Made by a program: the position numbers and the translations under genes. The notes beneath the pieces were generated by a model. That model did not search any database. It was given only the letters and a program-made list of their open reading frames with translations, and was not told where the DNA came from. From the NCBI GenBank assembly GCA_015680685.1, contig MNCI01029622.1, positions 1,276,411-1,340,410 of the forward strand: a stretch of DNA of 64,000 bases. Reading direction: 5' to 3'. The stretch's first letter is position 1, and each line of letters starts with the position of its first letter. The DNA comes from Gnetum montanum (Eukaryota; Streptophyta; Gnetopsida; Gnetales; Gnetaceae). Positions 10,711-22,702 of the stretch are shown piece by piece.

Positions 10711-12307
10711 CAAATTCTATAGTTATTGCTTTCCACCTGGCTATCCTGCTACTTTCATATATATTGGTTGTAATGGCCCTGAGTATGTTATTTTTTCAAA
10801 TGATGTTAACTTGGCTATGAAACAAATAATTTCTAAATTTTTTGACTGCAAATACTAAAGCAAATCAGTTTTTTTCTACATCATTATATTTTTCTTCATA
10901 AGCTATCAATGCATGACTTAGGTAGTAAATAGGAATTTCAGAGTCATCACCCCTTTTTTTATAGAGAAAAGCTAAAATGGACGTGTCTGAAGTGGCAAGA
11001 TAAATGTAGAAGGGCTTATCTCTTTATGGAGGATAAATAATAGGAAGATAAATAAGCTCTTTTTTTAAGTTATCAAATGCTTCTTGGAATTGGTTCGTCC
11101 TTTCAAAGTTAGCTCCTTTTTTGAGTAAGTGTTGCATTGGATGCAATTTATTTGTTAACCTTGCAATAAACCTTTGTATAACTTGTACCCTACCTTGCAA
11201 CCCAGATAAATCCTTGAGGTTTTTGGGTGGTTCCAAGTTGATAATGGCTTTGACTTTGTCCAGGTCTACACGTATTCCTATTATTGACACTACGAAGCCT
11301 AACATGCATACAGTTTTGACGTCGAAGACACATTTTTTGGGATTGAGACAAAGGTAATGCCTATGGAAATGTTGAAGGACTAGGCTAAAGTCATTTTTGT
11401 GATCAAGACCTTTCTTTTATTTAACTGCTATATCATCCACATAGTCATTTAGCTGTTCCAAAAGATAGTTACTAAAGATGTAAGTCATTGCCCATTGGTA
11501 TGTTGCTCTAGCATTTTTTAGTCTGAAGGGAATCATAGTGTAACAAAACATTTCCTAACGGGTCATGAAGGTAGTTGCAAGTTGATGTTCTAGGTTTATA
11601 TGGATTTGATTATATCCAAATAATCCATCCATGAAGGGTAGTAAGGCATGGCTAGTCGTAGTATTGACTAGTTGTTCGATACTAGGCAATGGGAAATCAT
11701 CCTTAATGGTTTCCTTATTCAAGTCTCAAAAGTATATACAAATTTTTATGCCACTAGTTTTCTTAGGGAAAAACACGATGTTTGATACCCATTCTGCATA
11801 ATTGACCACCCAAATGAACCTAGCTTGGTAAAGCTTAGTGATTTCCTCGCACACAACTAATGCAATCTCCAGTTTAATTTTGCGAGCTTTTTGTTTGACT
11901 GCTTTGACACGTGAATCTAAGAAAATGTTGTGTTATATTATGTGTGGGTCTAAGCCTGGAATGTCTTCATAAGACCATGCAAACACTTTGACATTATCGT
12001 TGAAGACTTTAAGAATATTCTGCTAGACTTGTGACTCTAGTAAAGAGCTAAGATTCAATGTTCTCGCCTCACCTTTGCATGTGGTCACATGAATTTCTAT
12101 AAGTGGATCCTTAGTTATGTCACCAACCTCCAAGTCTAAGGCTTGTACTATATGTTCTAGCCACTCTAGTGATGTTTCTAAGGATTCTACATTGGTTTTA
12201 CAAGGAGGTAGCTCATAGTCTACAAGCTCTATGTTCAAGCACCTCATGAATCTACCACGGGGTCCAGTCAATATTAAAGGTGAATGAAGATCATCGTATG
12301 CAGCCAT
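10711..12307 (-). pseudogene. pol of element B: leader, RT and part of RNase H, cut by element A
   Basis: Read leftward: M at 12307 opens the conserved pol leader (SSLLESQ near its end), right after TAGGA that could be a splice acceptor. RT follows, with matches to LPSIDQLV and SFMDGLFGYNQ and an intact YVDD near 11440. Next come CMLGFVVSIIGIRVD, the RNase H segment PIYYLSHALIAYEEKYND, and finally FDL at about 10711, where the coding stops at the end of LTR A. Many stops and shifts are present. Its neighbour upstream, on the opposite strand, is antisense gene B. Confidence 0.85.
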
Positions 12308-12412
12308 TCCTAAGAGATCCTACAAAATAGCCAACAAACAAAAGATGTCAAGTGGCACCTACCTAACATAGCAACATAAAGTGAAATGTATGTAAAGTAA
12401 TTATGCAATACC

Positions 12413-12600
12413 TCAAAATTTCCAGTTTAAGGTCATAACAGACAGTAACTACATGTAGGATGTCAAACTATATTTCAAAATTTCCAGTTTAAGGTCTTAG
12501 CATACTGTCACTATGCCTATAATGTAAGGGGAATTTCAAAATTTCCAGTTTAAGGTCATTGTGGACCATTACAGTGCCTATAGTGTAAAGCCTTAAGCCA
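12413..12600. repeat. Inverted-repeat units on the RT side of antisense gene B
   Basis: Three copies of a block of about 60 bases, each with TTTCAAAATTTCCAGTTTAA or close to it. The cores are GGTC-ATAACA-GAC, GGTC-TTAGCA-TAC and GGTC-ATTGTG-GACC; the first and third are symmetric. This is the same unit as in the arrays of A and E. Confidence 0.65.
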
Positions 12601-12670
12601 ACATTAAAGGCTTAAAGTGAGGGGTTGAATCAAATGTTTATAAAGAGATTTTTTTTTGAAGAGCTGCATG

Positions 12671-12838
12671 CTATGCTATAGGGAACATGGGATGTCCCAT
12701 GTTATGTGTGGGATGCAGGACATTCTATGTTATGCATAGGACATGGGGCATCCTACATTACGCATGGGACACAGGACATTCCATGTTACCCATAGGACAT
12801 AGGATGCTCTGCATCACTCACAGGACATGGGACATTCC
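12671..12838. repeat. 28-bp tandem repeat upstream of the antisense TATA box (B)
   Basis: Six consecutive 28-base units without gaps, for example ATGTTATGCATAGGACATGG as the first 20 bases of one. Units differ at several bases but keep length. Each has a CATGGGAC/GTCCCATG-like half site, and the first boundary forms the near palindrome AACATGGGATGTCCCATGTT. The array ends about 30 bases before the TATA box of antisense gene B, so a promoter role is plausible. Confidence 0.7.
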
Positions 12839-12870
12839 AGAAAAGTAACATGTCCTATAACCTTAAAGTG

Positions 12871-12878
12871 TATAAATA
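12871..12878 (+). promoter_or_regulatory. TATA box of antisense gene B
   Basis: TATAAATA within GTGTATAAATAAGGG, 131 bases upstream of the proposed start codon at 13009, and directly after the 28-bp repeat array. Transcription would begin near 12900 on the strand opposite to gag-pol. Confidence 0.6.
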
Positions 12879-13008
12879 AGGGTTTACCCATGGTAAACCT
12901 GTCATTTTCATTGTTAGAGAAAATAGGCCAAAGTGTAGTGTGGTTCAGAGAAGAGAGCATTGCACTTGTAGTGTAACCATTGATAGGTCAAAGTTTGAGG
13001 TTAGGAAA

Positions 13009-16000
13009 ATGGTGCATAAGAATGAGAATAGACACCAAGGCCTTGCAAATGTGGACAAAGGTGAGCACACCGTGTGGTGTCTCCCTAGAGTACACATTGA
13101 AGAATGGTAGGAGCCACCATCTACTCAGTAAGCTATCATTCTCCCTTTGTTTATGTTGCACATTTGTTTTTTTTTTGTACTATGACAGTCTATCGAGTAG
13201 GACTATTGTCACCACTATCTTTGCCATGGGTACCACACCTTGGTTACCATAGATTCTATGGCTGCTATGCCATGGATATTGCCCTATGGCCATAGTTGCC
13301 GCCACAGCCACTACATTGTTGTTTTTTTCATTACCATTGTGACTATCGCCATGGTCACTATCATAGCCATTGCAGCTGTAGCCATGGCTGCGACCACCAT
13401 TACTATGACTAGAGAAATGTACCATTTTTTAGGTGAGGGTTTGGAGTGCTCTGGGTAGTGTAGTGCATGTGGGGAGGGGGGCAGGTTTCATTTTACATTT
13501 CTCTTGGTGGAACAAGGTAGAGGCTTTGCAAGCATTCTGTGTTTTTTCTCAAGCTAAGTTACCCCTGATAACGTAACTAACAATATTCAATGTTTGCCTA
13601 CTTGCGTCACTACACTTTTTGTGGGCATGATGTTTGCTATGCTACAAGGGGCATATTTGCTACATTGCATGGGATGTGCATGCTATGTTTCCTAGGATGT
13701 AGCCGCTATGTTGCCCAGGATGCGCATGCTATGCTACCCAGGATGTAGCCACTATGCTACCTAGGATGTATGTGCTACGTTGTTCAAGATGTAGCCACTA
13801 CATTGCCATAGATGTAGTCACTACGCTACCCATGGGGTTCAATTTCTATGCTACATGGGATGCTATAATTTCTACACTGCATACAAAGTCATAGAGATGA
13901 GACGAATACTTAGAAAAATTGTGGTTTGATTAATGGTCCTACGGTTGCCATGTTTCATAAAAGATTTCTACACTTTTCAGAAGATTGCTACGCTTTTCAA
14001 AAGATTGTTATGCTTTTCAAAAGATTGCTATGCTTCATGGAAGTGTAGCTGACACTTAGAGAAATTTTTCAAAACATTTTCTTTCAAGAATTTCCCTTAT
14101 TGTAAACTAATGTTTTCATTGTGAAATGCAAGGTTATGTTGAAGTTAATCTTAGTCATGATTGAATTGGTAGGGGTTCTATGTTGTATAAGTACCCCTAT
14201 GCCCAATGTTCCCCCACCACATGCATGAATAGGGAACTAGGTAGCCTGGTTCTGAGAAGGTGCATGGGAATTCTTAGAATTCCTACTTCATCAATTTAGT
14301 GTAATGGTATGGTCACACTTCGCTAGTGAAGTAGTAGGCATCCGAAGTGAGATATTGTTGCCTAGAGTAAATCGAAGCATTCTCAAATTCATGATAGATA
14401 GGTCTACTAAAGGGGAAGAGGTAGGGGGCTCAAGTCAATGTCCAAAAGGCTTAAGAATTTTATCCTAGATTTGGGTGATGCCAGATTTCAAGTGTTATCA
14501 TAAATATAACACTTTTTTCATTGCTCGTCATATGGAAACATTTTTTCAAAACCCACCTGGAACTGTCTACTATGTTGACCAGTGAGTCCTATTAATATGA
14601 TCAAGGATTTGTTTTTATCTTGTATGATTTTAAATTCTTATCATATTTTATCTATTGCCAAATTTTTGATCGACAAGGATGGTCTTCATGATAGAGAGGG
14701 GGCATTAGCCCTAGCTCAAACATTTCTTCAATAGTTCTCCTCCACTGAGAATGTACGTGATGATGTTATAGAGCAACTTGGGGCTGATTTAAAACTTATC
14801 CAACTAAGTAATCTAAGTTCTACATGAAATGTGAGGAGCTTGGATGGTTAGATGGCAAATGGGCATCCCGTCGAGTACCCACTGTAGAACAAGTGCTAGT
14901 GAAAATACCACCATTTCCCACACCGTTCACACTGGGTAAGGTATATTATGCATCCATTTTCATGTAATCTAGATCAATTTAATTAATTAACCCCCCCTTC
15001 TTTTGCTGATTTTATTCTTGGCTTCTACAATGGCAACCAAATCTAAGGAAGTTACAGTAATTACTTCAGGATGTAATGAGCCTAACCTCTTCTTTAAGTA
15101 TGGTGAGGTTGATGAATCACAGTGTTTGTTGTGTAGTGGGGCTCTAGCAATGATTGTCAAGAAAGTTCAAGAGGATGGGCTCATGAATCTCTTTTTGGCT
15201 ATAAACCTAGGGATCCCAGCTACAAAAATGATTGCCCTTGTCAATTCTTTCATAGAAAGTATGGACCACTTTCACACATGAGTTCATGGTGTGTGAGTGG
15301 TGTTTGAGATCACTGATAGCCTTTCTTCAAATCATTTCAATATCCCTTCTAATGGTTTACACATGGGAAAAAGGACTAGTAAGGATTTAGACCATCAAGA
15401 AGGCATAGAAGAACGGTTAGGGACTGGCAAGGATCACAAAGGTATCTATATGAAAAAGGTTAGATTGGAGGTAGTCCAAAATATTTACCCCATCATTTAG
15501 GCTCATGCCTTTCCTAAGTTGCTCTTTCCAAGGGAAAATTCTTGGGGTAGAGTAGGCCTAGATTATGAGAGATGTGATGGAATAGGGGACATGATATAAT
15601 TGGGCTAAGTATCTTTTAGAAGGCCTACAGGTGGAAATGACTAGGCTATAGGGCAAACTTGAGACACGTCTCCATGTGCACTTTGCCTTTTTCATTGCTT
15701 TTTTGCAATGGTTTGCAAAATTTTTGGTGCTCTGAGAGAATGGGATCTAGGTGATACAGGATTGTACCTAGATATCCAAACCATGGATCTACCACATATT
15801 TCACACCATCCAATCTCAAGACCCTTCGGGAGCTATTGGGAAGTATTTTTTAATGATGACCAAGGATCAGGTGGGACCATCTTTTTATGCATGCAATAGC
15901 TTTGGAGAGGCTCTCCCTACCAACATAGGCAACATAGTGAGGGGAGCATGCCTCATTGTAGAGACAATAAAGTCAAAGTTATAGATTAAGAAGCCTCATC

Positions 16001-17794
16001 CTACAGAAGATCCATCACATGTGAGTGAAGGGAGGGGCAAAAGGCTATGGTTTAGAGTTCACAATGTGAGGTCTAAGCTGATTGATAAGTATCTCTTAGG
16101 TAAATTATTTTCTACCTTCTTTTTCTTTGTTGCAATTACATATCTCTATTGGACTATCACTCTAATTTTTGCTTATGCTTTGTAGACCAAGAAGAGGCTT
16201 CTACTCTTGAAGAGGAGGTCCTTGCTATAGAAGAGGAGGCCCTTACTGCTAAGGAGGAGGCTCCTACTACTAAAGAGGAGACTCCTACTATAGAGGAGGG
16301 GGCCCCCATTGTAGAGGATCATTTTGTAGACAATGTCCTAGAACCTAAGGGGCATATAATAGTAGAGGAAGCTACTACACTCTTAAGGCAGCTTGAAGAA
16401 GAGGGGCTGCATTTTGAGGATGATGAGTTTGTTGATTTGTTTGATAGTGTGCCAATGGATGACCTCCCCGCTATCACCCCTGAGGGTTTGCTGGGTAGGA
16501 GCTTTGCACTATCATTTATGTTATTCTCTCATTTTTCCTTTCCTCTCCACAATGCTAACATGCTTTATTACATAGCGGGTACTAGTTCTACTAAGGGCCA
16601 CAAGTCTTCATCTACTTTCCATCTAGAGCCTTGCGTAGAAACCCTAGATAAGTTCACCTTTATAGAAGGCATAGTAGATGACATGATTGATCACCTAAAG
16701 CAAATTGATCCTAAAATATGTGCACTTAGGCTATAGCATTTGCTTCCTTTTTTCTTTTATTCCATTTTTCCATCATCCCATAACTAACACTTTTCTATTT
16801 TTGGTGTAACAGATTCACGACTTAAATGGAATCCAAAATAGGTAGTTGAAGTCAAAACTATCTTTGAACTCCCTCCAAAGGTGATGGAGGTGCCTTTTCA
16901 CATATATGATGAGGCAAGTAGATGTGCGTTACACTCAATGTAGTCATTGTGGGAGTGTAGATGTGTCAATGAAGACCTCTAGAAACAAGTTCAAAAGCTT
17001 GAGAAAGAAAAAGCAAATCATGTAGCTAAGCTAGAATACTTATGATCACAAAATGAATTCCTAACAGCTTGTGAGAATTCTAATGGCAGTTGGCATATGA
17101 CCATAATTGATTATGCCAAATATTGGTTGGCTGTACAAGGTAAAAATGAGGCCACGATTGAAGTAATTGAACAACATTTGCAAATAGATCTCTTGGCATA
17201 AAAGAATCAAGATTGGAAAGATTATAGTGCCAAGGTATACGAATGGGGGCAGGCATAGATGAATCACAAACACATGTATAAGATGGAGTGTGTCTCTTAT
17301 CACCAAAACTATAGAGATGCATCTGTAGAATGGCATGGATGTGAGCTATTCCTAGATGTGATTGGTGCTACCTAGTCCTATGATAAATTTGTGAAGCATA
17401 TAGTGGTTAGTGAATCTCTAGAGAGGGAGATGATCATGCCTTCTAGGAAGGCCACCTCTACTACCTTTTCTCTAAGGCCATCCACATGGATGACTGTGGA
17501 GAAAGGAAAGATTTTAGTAGGTGTTGATTTGGGAGAAGAATATTGGGAAAATTTAACTAAGGAAGAAATTCTCTAGTTCTTGGCATATAGCCTCAAAAAA
17601 ATACCACTAGAGATGGATGCAGGCCCATCTCAAGTTAGCCATATTTTACTTCATTGCAATTTATCTCATGATAGCCTTATGCATTACCTTGTTTACTTGT
17701 TGTTCCATTGTGTCGTTCTTGATTCATGTAGGATACTACCAAGGATCTAGGACCTAGCAAGGTAGTGGATAAGGACACAAGAGAAGACCCATAG
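13009..17794 (+). pseudogene. Antisense multi-exon gene of element B
   Basis: Exons by splice sites and alignment with copies A and E: 13009-13106 (opens MVHKNENRH), 14133-14581, about 14655-14935, about 15026-16099, 16186-16494, 16576-about 16717, 16813-about 17632, 17732-17794. Exon 2 gives the HAD-like segment: LILVMIELVGVLCCI, WEFLEFLLHQFSVMVWSHF, NTFFIARHMETFF, PPGTVYY; the catalytic Asp positions read Glu/Val and Arg/His. Exon 3 has CEELGWLDGKW. Exon 4 carries LFFKYGEVDESQ and ALVNSF. Exon 5 is very acidic with near-repeats (EEEALTAKEE, EEAPTTKEE) and is 309 nt, a multiple of three. Exon 7 has WMTVEKGKILVGVDLG. The donor of exon 6 (ATATG) and acceptor of exon 4 seem mutated, and exons 1/2 do not join in frame as drawn. 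Several stops are present. Confidence 0.7.
13629..13862. repeat. 23-bp tandem repeat in intron 1 of antisense gene B
   Basis: Units of 23 bases such as ATGTAGCCACTATGCTACCT(AGG), at least six in exact register and more diverged ones to the left. They contain GCTATGCTAC or CTACGCTAC, the TACGC-type core also found in the LTRs and in intron 1 of copy E. Confidence 0.65.
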
Positions 17795-17978
17795 CCTCTT
17801 CATTGATTCTCTACAATTTTAGAATGTAATCCCCATTGTCGGGTGATGTTACAACTCTAAGTATGGACATGACTTTGGACCATGTGTTTGCAATTTAATG
17901 AAAAGTAGAGTGCTTGTTCCATTTTCTTTTCCTAATGTTTTGGTTGATGTATTTAGGCCCCTTGTGGCCCCCATGTTA

Positions 17979-18323
17979 TAGTTTAAGGCCATTTCGGGCC
18001 ATAGCTAGTTTAAGGTCATTTTTGGTTATGGTTAGTTTAAGGTCATTTCGGGCTGTGGCTAGTTTAAGGCCATTTCGGGCCATGGGTAGTTAACACAAAG
18101 AGTGGGCTGCCAGTTTTAGGCCTTGGTGGGCCATGAAATAGTTTAAGGCCATTCTAGGCCATAGCTATTTTAAGGCCATTTTGGGCCATGGCTAGTTTAA
18201 GCTCAGAGGGGGTTGTCAATTTTAGGCCTTGGCAAGCCATGTGATAGTTTAAGGCCATTTCGGGCCATGACTAGTTTAAGGTCATTTTGGATCATGACTA
18301 GTTTAAGGCCATTTCAGGCCATA
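17979..18323. repeat. Inverted-repeat array on the protease side of antisense gene B
   Basis: About ten units built on AGTTTAAGGCCATTTCGGGC(C), with core GGCC-ATTTCG-GGCC, alternating with CAGTTTTAGGCCTTGG-type units. The array lies between the end of the antisense gene and the protease end, the same place as in element E. Confidence 0.75.
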
Positions 18324-18439
18324 AGTAATATTACTAATACAAAAAGTAAATATAATGGAAAATTGAAACCTATACAAAGAAAAATCATTAAAACAAATAA
18401 ATCAGAGAAGTAAAGTGGGGCCATGCCCTAATCCTGTAA

Positions 18440-21400
18440 CTATTTCCTAAACCAATGTGGGTTAGGTGAAGCATATGGTCTGGAGGACTTAAAGAAATAT
18501 TCCTCTAAGTTATCATCGGATCTTGAGAAAGGAAACTCTGCCCATATAGCTTGTTTGTATAGATCAATAGTTTTGTCGGGCTTATTGGTGGGGCAACATT
18601 GGGTTTCAATGTGGATAGGTAACATGCCTTCAGAGATTTCTATCTCTAACCCTTGCTCTATGTTTATGTTGTTTATAGCCTGATGGGCTACATCATCACC
18701 AAAGATCATCACTTCTCTACCAGCATAGGGTAGATGGATCTCTTGATGTATTGTCGAGGAGACAACCCTTAGCTGGGCTAACCAAGATCTTCCCAAGATC
18801 AAATTGAACCTAGGCATCTCTTCCACCACAATGAATTCTGTGCTAGTGGGGAACTAATTGCCTACTACAAAGTTGACAGTGAAAGTCCCCTTGACTACAA
18901 CGCATGCCCCATTGAAGGACTTTAGACAAGAAGTTGTCGTGGACTTGATCTAGTCTACTAGGCTCAACTTGTCAACAACAAGGAATGGGATCACATTGGT
19001 TGTAGCTCTGTCATCAATGTGCACCCTATGAATCTTGTATTGACCTACCCGAATCATTATGAACATAGGGGCAGTGGTTACCTAATCATTTTTAGAATCA
19101 GCTTTAATAGCTTCTTCATGAAAAGTCAAGTGAGTTTCCCTTGTTTCTTTAGCTGTAGAGGAAAGCATAATAGCATGAATGGTTCTTTCCTCTATGGGCA
19201 TGTCTTCCTTAATAGGTATAGATGCCAACATGTGAATCAAGAATTCACGATGCGCTATGGAGGTCATTATTAAATCATACAAGCTTAATGTTGTATTTTT
19301 TCTGTTTTAAATATTTCTTAACTTATGTAAGGGTGTCTAGAAATTCTTTCCCAATGCCCAGTAGTTTTGTAGTTTTTACTTCCTCCATGTGCCCTAAGAG
19401 AAAAATTCCTTGGAGAAAAGAGGACTTGGCTTTCAGTTGAGTGGCATGCTTTTGAGCCTCAACAATTTCTTTTTATGAATGCATTTCTATTTTATCTTTA
19501 AATTGTAAGGCCATGGGAATCATTGATAAAGCGATGGGCTTAGGGGGGCCTAGTGCAGTACGTTCTCTAGTCATCTTATCCACTAGGAACTCATCACGTT
19601 TTCTTAGGCAAGGAGGTTGTGACATAGTTCCAACCACTGAACCCTGAGTAGGTGATGAGTTTGTATGCGTTGGTGTCCTTATAACAAAAGGTGCCTATGT
19701 TTTTGCAACAGCAAGTTTAGGGGCCTTAATTATAAAAGATGTGATAGGCCCCTATAGTAGTATGTTAATGACAAAAGGAGGCTGTGGCCTAGGTGTCACT
19801 AAAGCTGTAGTACATTAAGAAGGTGCATGAACCACAAATGACTTATGTGTATATTCTATACTATCATCAATGCTAATAACATTAATAGAGTAGCCTATAT
19901 TATTAGCATTCAATGGATCTTTGTAAACATTCATTGACTAATTTTTTGGCTGGATAGGACTAGTTTTGTCAAGAACCATCTTACCTTGATCAATTATATG
20001 TTTAATGTCATCCTTTAATGTTAGGCAATAGTTGGTGTCATGACCACACAACTGGTGGTAGTTACAAAATTGTTGAAGTCTAAAATTTTTAGGCATAGGA
20101 TACTTGTTAGGCATGCCTACAAAGGGGTCTCAAAGGATTTCACAATACCTCTCATGATGCTTACAAGCCTGCTCTAACATTTGCTTAAATTGAATGCACC
20201 CAGCATTCAACAGTTGATCTAATAGCTCTGATAGCTTAATCAGCAATGGGATTTATTTAGAGTGATCCTTATGCTCAAAATTTGGCCTCGGTGAAGCTTG
20301 TGCCATGGCCGTTGACATCGCAGGTTGCCTAAGCCCTGTGTTTCTAGAGCTTGGTGCTTTGGTAATAGTGGTTTTGGTTTTAGGTGCTTTGGTAAGCTGT
20401 TTGTTGTTGGTCTTGGTTTCATTAGCCACAACAGCCATAGTGGCCCTTCCCTTCTCCTTCTCTTTCTTTGCATACGCATTTTTGCAAGTTACGTAAGCTA
20501 GGTCTTTACTCGCTTCTGCTACATCTTGTATACTTTTTGTTTGTACAAAAGCCTGGATAAGGGAACATGGTGCTAAGTAATATAACTTAGATTTAATGAA
20601 ATCATTTATAGCACCTTTTAAAAATAGAAAGTAAATGTCATTCAGTGATTGGTTCACGGATTTCATTCAAAGCAGCACTCCAACGTTGCATAAATTTTTG
20701 AACAAGTTCTAATGTTTCTTGATTAATGTTCATAAGTTGATCTAAGGTAACTTCTGGCTTTAAGTTATACTTGAAGAGAGTCACAAATTGGCTCAACAAT
20801 TCTTCTAACATTGAAATTGATGCATGAGAAAGCACATGATACCAGTCCAAAGCCTTACTAGTCAGTGACATGGCGAAAACATGAATGATTGCATGTGTCC
20901 ATGGTTGTAATAATAGGGACTTGGATCTGAAAGTAATGAGATGACCGTTTGGATTTTCCTCTCTGTTGTATTTTGTGAATTGGGGGAGTTGTATCCTAGG
21001 AGGCAATGTAAGTGAAGGAACAACTAGGTTAACTGGGTCATTGTTATAAAATTCCATGACTAGGACTATTTCAGAACTAGCGGCTTTATGCTACTTGACT
21101 TCATCATTGAGGGTCTGAATAAGCTAAAAGGCTTGGTGTAGACCTGAGGGTGTTACAAAAAGTTGCATAAGTTGAAATACCAGTGGCATCACTACAGTAT
21201 TCATCATTGGTGGTGCCATTCATGGAACTACAAGTCCTAGTGGGGGAGCTGTTGGAGTAGCTCCCACTAGTGGGGCCGCTTGAGTGGCCCACAATCCCAT
21301 GTGTGGTGCCAGTAGAGCAACAACCATTTGTGGTACCATGGGAATGGTCATTTACCCAGTTGCTAAAGTAGCCCATAGCCCCATGGCTGGTTGTGCCATT

Positions 21401-22250
21401 TACAAAGCTTGATACGTCTAGGGCTACACATACTGTAGTGTCTATGATAGTTGGACAATAGGGAATGACGTCAGTGCCCACCACATGGTTGAGGTTGGGA
21501 CTACTGCTACTGGTAGAATTGACATAGAGGAGATAATGGAAGTAGGGCCCATTTGTGGTTATGTCATAGACATGGTATGTACATATGGTAACGTAGCCAT
21601 CATAGGTTGAGAAAACTATACATACTGTGAAGGAATACTAAAGGGAAAGGAAACCAAAGGTCCTACATGCTTTTGAGTTGACAACATTTGATGACTACCT
21701 ATGACCAAGGAAGGTTTGGGTTGTAAAAGCGTTATCATTACTACCAAAGAGGTGGAGGACTGTAACTGGTGTGGATATAACATAGGAGTTGTCTATGAAG
21801 TTGTTGGGTAAAGTGGACCACCACTTTTGGAATGGGACTCAAATTCCTCTTATCCATCATGAAGGGGTTCCTTATAGTGAGACACCACATCTGGTTCTTT
21901 TAACCCACTTAGTCAAATATGTTGATTCAAGATCAATTAAAATGTTTAAGTGAGTGGTATAATGGCCTCAGGAGTAGGAAGGAACTCCCTTTCATTCCAG
22001 TGAATAATTTCAAAGTTACACTTTTCTTTGTATTTCTGATGGTCTAGTAGTAGGCTTGCTTGGATCCTTGTGCATAAGAAGTTATATCTCTCTTCATCAC
22101 AGGCCGTGCACTTGGGAGATTGATGTTGCAGTTGAAGAGACTATTGTGGTATCCATGCTGGGCTAGGTGGTTGCTTAGGATCTATCACATGTTGCAAGGA
22201 ATCGGCTCTCCCCAAGCTCAACGTGGTGACTAAGGTTTTTGGTGGATTCA
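18440..22250 (-). pseudogene. gag-protease of element B
   Basis: Read leftward from about 22250: a low-complexity Pro/Thr/Met-rich N-terminal part, then the gag core (21057-20638, MEFYNNDPVNLVV, HLITFRSK, MSLTSKALDWY, FVTLFKYNLKPEVTLDQL), the spacer, and a knuckle-like motif FCNYHQLCGHDTNYC near 20010-20060. The protease follows: active-site region VHIDDRATTN near 19010 (Gly of D-x-G replaced by Arg), then RFNLILGRSWLAQL and STIHQEIHLPY (18829-18440). Frameshifts occur near 20640 and between gag and protease, with several stops. Length and order match element E. Confidence 0.8.
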
Positions 22251-22680
22251 TTTCTTTACTATGTCAAAAGGACATAAGAAATAAAGAAATAGGTGACCTG
22301 CACAGAAAGCGGGCCAAAAATAGCAAAGTCTGGAAACATTAAAAAAGTAGTGGTTTATGCTACTACACTCGCTACACTAGGCGAGACTATCATGCTGATA
22401 GGGTTGTTACACTACAATTTTTACGCTATACATGTTACACTACATAGAACATAGAGTTTAATGCAATACACTATTTTGAGCTCTTTGTCCTGTAGGGTTC
22501 CAAGGGAAGTATCAACTGGGACCCAAATGTACCAACTAAAACATAAACAACCCCTACACCAACTTGTGATCTAGGTACTACCATAGTAGATCCATAGGGG
22601 TGTTACATTTATGCTAGGAAGAAGGTATAGAAGGCATGTGGGACTACCCGTGATGCAGAGAAGGGATATGGAGGTTCAAG

Positions 22681-22697
22681 CCCTCCTTCTAGTACCA
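22681..22697 (-). promoter_or_regulatory. Putative primer-binding site of element B
   Basis: On the minus strand, TGGTACTAGAAGGAGGG lies five bases after the 5' LTR. The same sequence with C for T occurs at this place in elements C and E. I could not name the tRNA it matches. Confidence 0.6.
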
Positions 22698-22702
22698 AAA
22701 AC

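Noticed and set aside
13180-13458. His/Asn/Gly-rich and Ile/Thr/Val-rich frames on both strands near 13.3 kb
   Set aside because: A degenerate CCAT/ATGG trinucleotide-like repeat inside intron 1 of antisense gene B keeps both strands open by composition.
16149-16736. Independent 195-codon acidic gene
   Set aside because: It coincides with exons 5 and 6 of antisense gene B plus the intron between them, read through; splice sites and the sister copies support exons instead.
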